This document shows, one piece after another, positions 60,343 to 64,000 of a stretch of 64,000 nucleotides of DNA. Position numbers and translations under genes: made by a program. This DNA is from Buddleja alternifolia (taxonomy: Eukaryota; Streptophyta; Magnoliopsida; Lamiales; Scrophulariaceae), in assembly GCA_019426215.1 (NCBI GenBank), contig CM033400.1, positions 20,630,568 through 20,694,567 on the forward strand, in the 5' to 3' direction. How positions within the stretch are numbered: the first letter of the stretch is position 1; every line of letters begins with the position of its first letter. A model generated the notes under the pieces. The model saw only the letters and a list, made by a program, of their open reading frames with translations, was not told where the DNA came from and did no database searches.

Positions 60343-63300
60343 AAACTTATTGTTCTATTACCATTTTTTCCACTTCATGAATTCTGGACTCAGGGGCTAG
60401 TGCTCATGTATGTTGTTTGAATCAGGATCTAGAGAGAATTAGAAAGCTAGGTCGAGAAGAAGTGTTGATCAAAGTAGGCATCAGGGAAAGCATCACGGCT
60501 ACTAGGATTGGATTTACTTCTTTGATTTTGAATTCTGGACATTTAATATTTCTAAATAATGTTTTGGTTTTGCCCAAGGGGCTTAAGAACATTGTTTCCA
60601 TTCCTATATTAGTTAAGATTGGATACATTTCGTTTTTCTAATTTGAATTTCAACATTTATTATGGAAATAAAATAATTGGCAATGCATCTTTAGTTAATG
60701 GTTTGTATTATTTAAATTTCCATAATTCTTCTAATGTGAATGTTGTAACACGTGGTAGGCAAGAAGCTAACTTAAGAATCAAGTAGCACCTTAGGCTAGA
60801 CTATGCTGGAGAGCACAAGATCCACAAAATGGAAAAAGATGGGCTTTTAAGCTCACTAGGATCGGATCCCTATCTAACATGTGAATCATGTCTCTTAGGC
60901 AAGATGGCTATATCTCCCTTTACCGGGACTTTTGAAAGAGCTACTCAAGTCTTAGGATTAGTGCATACTGACGTTTGTGGACCATTTGGAGAAATGACTC
61001 GTGGAGGTTTCTACTTCGTCATCACTTTCACAGACGATCATTCAAGATATGGTCTAGTGTACCTGATGAAGCAAAAGTCTGAATACTTTTAAAGGTTTAA
61101 AGAATTCAAAACTTTAGTAGAAAATCAAACTGGGCAAAATATAAAAATTCTACGTTCATATCGTAGAGGAGAATATATGAGCGCCGAGTTTGATGAATTC
61201 CTTAGGGAAAAGGAATAATGTTACAACTAACACCACCAGCGACTCCTTAACAAAATGGAGTAGCCGAGTGTCGGAACCGAACACTATTGGACATGGTTCG
61301 TTCCATGCTTAGTTACACTGATTTACATATTTTGTCGTGGGGACATGCGCTCCTTACTGCTACTTATATATTGAATAGGTGTCCCTCCAAATCCATTCCT
61401 AAAACTCCACATCAGATGTGGAATAATAGGAAACCAAGTGTTAACCACATCAAGATTTGGGCATTCCTGCTTATGTCAAAAAGACTAAAGTGGAGAAATT
61501 GGAGACAAACTCCCTAATGGGACATTTCATTGGTTATCTTGAAAATTCCATGGGATTCTTATGTTACCTATATGATGATCAAAGGATCATTGAGGCCCTA
61601 CAAGCCCACTTCCTTGAGGATGAGTTCATCATGGAAGGGGGCAAAGGTAGAAAGCTTGTTCTAGAAGAACAAAATGAAACTCCCTCTGAGACATCTGTCC
61701 AAGAACCAAGGCCTAACCGAATAGTAGCACAACCACCACGTAGGTCTGGTAGAATACCATATGAACCTGAGAGGTATGAGTATCTACTGCAGAGGGAACT
61801 AGAGCTTTACACTGTAGTACAAGAAGGTCATGAAGATGATCCCTGTACCTATGATTTAGCGATGGTGGATGTCGACGCTTTAAGATGGTGAGAAGCAATG
61901 GAAACAAAGATAGATTCTATGCAATCTAACCAAGTCTGGGCTTTGGTAGATCGTCCTGAAGGTATCAAACCTATAGGATGTAAATCGATCTACAAAAGAA
62001 AGATAGGTAGCGATGGCAAGGTTGACACCTTTAAAGCCAGGCTCATAGAAAAAGGCTATAGTCAAAGAGAAATAATTAACTATCAAGAAACCTTTTCGCC
62101 CGTGGCCAGGATAAAGTCCATCCAAATACTGTTATCCATAGTTGCATACTTATATTATGAGATATGGCAGATGGATGTCAAAACTGCTTTTCTAAATGGA
62201 CTCCTAGAATAGAACATCTATATAAAACAACCAAAAGATTTTGTATCCAAGACTGATAGTCATAAAGTATGTAAACTTAAGAGGTCCATATACAGTCTCA
62301 AGCAAGCATCTAGAAGCTAGAATCTTTGTTTTGATAAAGTAGTAAAGAGATATGGCTTCATCAAGAACAAAGATGAACCCTGTGTCTACAAGAAGACTAG
62401 TGGGAACAAGATCTCGTTCTTAGTACTATATGTGGATGGCATTCTACTTATAGAAAATGACGTGGGAATGCTCACCACTGTCAAGAAAAGACTTTCGAGT
62501 ACATTTTCCATGAAAGACTTGGGAGAAGCAACGAACATTCTAGGAATTCATATCTACAAAGATAGAACGAATAGGATGATCGGTCTTTCCCAAGTCCTTT
62601 ACTTAGAAAAGTTCCTAAAGATATTTAGGATGGATAACTCTAAGAAAGGATATCTTCCCATTAGGCATGGAGTACACTTGTCTAAATCTATGTGTCCTCA
62701 AAAGGAGGAAGATAGAAAGGAGATGGGTAATGTACCCTATGCTTCTGCAGTAGGTAGCCTGATGTATGCAATATTGTGTACTAGACCTGACATTGCCTAT
62801 GATGTAAGCGTGGTGAGTCAATTTCAGACAAACCTGGGAAAGGAACATTGGATAGCTGTGAGAAATATCCTAAAGTATTTTAAAAGAACTATGGATATGA
62901 TTCTCATCTATGGAGGTGGAGATCTGAAGATGGAAAGTTACACTGATTTAGACTTTCCGTCTTATGTAGATGACCAAAAATCCACTTTAGGGTTTGTTTT
63001 CACGCTTAATGGTGGGGCAGTGTCTTGGAAAAGTTCCAAGCAATGCACAACCGCTGATTCCACCACTGAAGTAGAATATGTAGTAGCCTCGGAGGCAGCC
63101 AAAGAAGCTGTTCGGATGAGAAAGTTTCTAGTAGAACTTGAAGTGGTTCCTAGTGTAGAGCTCCCGTTGCCACTTTATTGTGATAATAATGGAGTGATAG
63201 CGCAAGCCAAGGAACCAAGGTTTCATAACAAGTCTAAACACATTGAGAGAAGATTTCACATCATGGGGGCGATCGTTGGCGGGGGAGAGATAGCAGTGCA

Positions 63301-63415
63301 GAAAATAGCCTCAGCTGGTAACGTAGCTGACCCATTCACCAAACCACTACCTCAGGCTGTTCTGGACCAACACGTGGAAAAGATGGGTATAAGATACCAC
63401 AATGAGTGGCATTAA
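60343..63415 (+). pseudogene. D pol: protease, integrase, reverse transcriptase, RNase H
   Basis: Protease ILDSGASAHVC (about 60380) with D-S-G intact. Integrase finger HLRLDYAGEHKIH...CESCLLGK has Tyr for the second His, as in C1. Integrase core D in HTDVCGPF; the later core has stops and shifts (near 60785, 61091 and 61220-61250). RT: YKRKIGSDGKVDTFKARL, WQMDVKTAFLNG, a stop at 62210, and a catalytic box YVDG instead of YVDD. RNase H (within 62432-63415): LDFPSYVDDQKSTLGF, KSSKQCTTADSTTEVEY, YCDNNGVIAQAKEPR. Ends RYHNEWH. Inactive copy. Confidence 0.92.
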
Positions 63416-63430
63416 GTGCAAGAGGGAGAT
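63416..63430 (+). other. polypurine tract of D
   Basis: GTGCAAGAGGGAGAT before the 3' LTR start TGTTAGAATT. Plus-strand primer site. Confidence 0.85.
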
Positions 63431-64000
63431 TGTTAGAATTATGCCCTCAGATGCCATAGAGGATAGAATGATAGGGCATCTTTCTTGTAATGAACTTATT
63501 TATTATTCATAATAAAAGGAATTGATTAGTTTTCACTTAAATCTTAACTGCATCTATAAGTAGTGTAAAACATTTGTCCATGTTTTCAGTGCAATCTGTC
63601 GCATGGGTTTTCACTCTGTGACTGTCAATGACAGAACTGATTATGCGTAATAGGTATAAATGAACCTTTGGCCTAAAGTATCAGGCTGAATATACACTTA
63701 TGACGTCAAGTCTGTCACTAGAGTAGATACACCCAATTCACCGGTTGGTGAGGTCGACCTCGAAATGCGGCTTGGTGGGCAAGTGGTAGTCTTAGCAGAT
63801 AACTAAGATAGGATTTGTTCTCTCATAAGTGAATGAGAAAGTATTCTATGTAATTATAGATAATAGAGATCAAAGTATTTAGCCAAAGCAAAAGAGATGA
63901 TTGTGCGAGGCACTAAATTGAGCTCAATGTTCTCGTATTATTATAATTAATACATATGGTCAAGTCTAGTGAGTTTGACATAACCATGACTCTCACTTAA
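63431..64000 (+). repeat. 3' LTR of D, partial (window end)
   Basis: First 570 bp of the 3' LTR. Matches the 5' LTR from its start but lacks about 240 bp after CAGTGCAATCT, joining at a CTGTC-like junction. The rest lies outside the window. Confidence 0.9.

Larger units (their letters stand above)
55505..64000 (+). mobile_element. copia element D (extends beyond the window)
   Basis: Plus-strand Ty1/copia element: 5' LTR (55505-57435), tRNA-Met primer site, about 2 kb leader with three hairpins, gag, pol, purine tract, and the start of the 3' LTR (63431 on). Gag-pol is complete in content but carries many stops and a YVDG reverse-transcriptase box, so it is inactive. Related to C1 and C2 by leader layout and gag sequence. 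Confidence 0.93.

Overview
This is nuclear DNA from a flowering plant, very probably a eudicot. It holds two spliced host genes with plant-type introns and a dense nest of LTR retrotransposons and MITEs. The two host genes are a secreted thaumatin-like protein (minus strand, 1766-2775) and a nine-exon leaf-type chloroplast ferredoxin--NADP+ reductase (minus strand, 13703-17765). I reconstructed both by splicing; the reductase reads through with no lesion. Almost everything else is mobile DNA at different stages of decay.

Layout. 1-4938: intergenic DNA, an inverted-repeat element and the thaumatin gene. 4939-8229: 3' LTR and 3' pol of a minus-strand Ty1/copia element (A), cut off at a 9-bp duplication that flanks 8230-12983. 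That insert carries a Tat-like Ty3/gypsy element (Tat1) with a tRNA-Asp primer site, no pol, and one 319-codon ORF of unknown function. 13071-17765: MITEs and the reductase gene, two of whose introns hold MITEs. 18541-19312: a minisatellite of about 80 bp period. 19313-40335: a minus-strand copia element (B), split by a hAT-like MITE, by a near-complete 14.2-kb SIRE-type copia element (22610-36774, TSD CTATT) and by a second, deleted Tat element (37349-40272, TSD TCCAG). 41500-53829: a plus-strand copia element (C2) whose leader holds another copia element (C1, 41694-51335), which in turn holds a 2.26-kb PIF/Harbinger-like element (42523-44778, TSD TAA). 53830: the minisatellite unit reappears. 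55505-64000: a plus-strand copia element (D) running off the window.

How the parts relate. The nesting gives a relative order: satellite, then B and C2, then C1, SIRE and Tat2, then PIF. All copia polyproteins carry stops, frameshifts or active-site changes, so none is autonomous as it stands. The SIRE element is the youngest by LTR similarity, and it carries a very large extra ORF between RNase H and the 3' LTR.

The most unusual signal is in the long untranslated leaders of C1, C2 and D. Just upstream of gag each has three hairpins. In D the stems differ but the roughly 20-nt loops are almost identical. In C1 and C2 the loops are different from D but again resemble each other within one element. 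This looks like an undescribed structured RNA module. C1 also has about 15 copies of a small palindrome (TAAATTGGATTTA) in its leader. All homology statements rest on motif recognition and on comparison between copies inside this window; no database search was possible.
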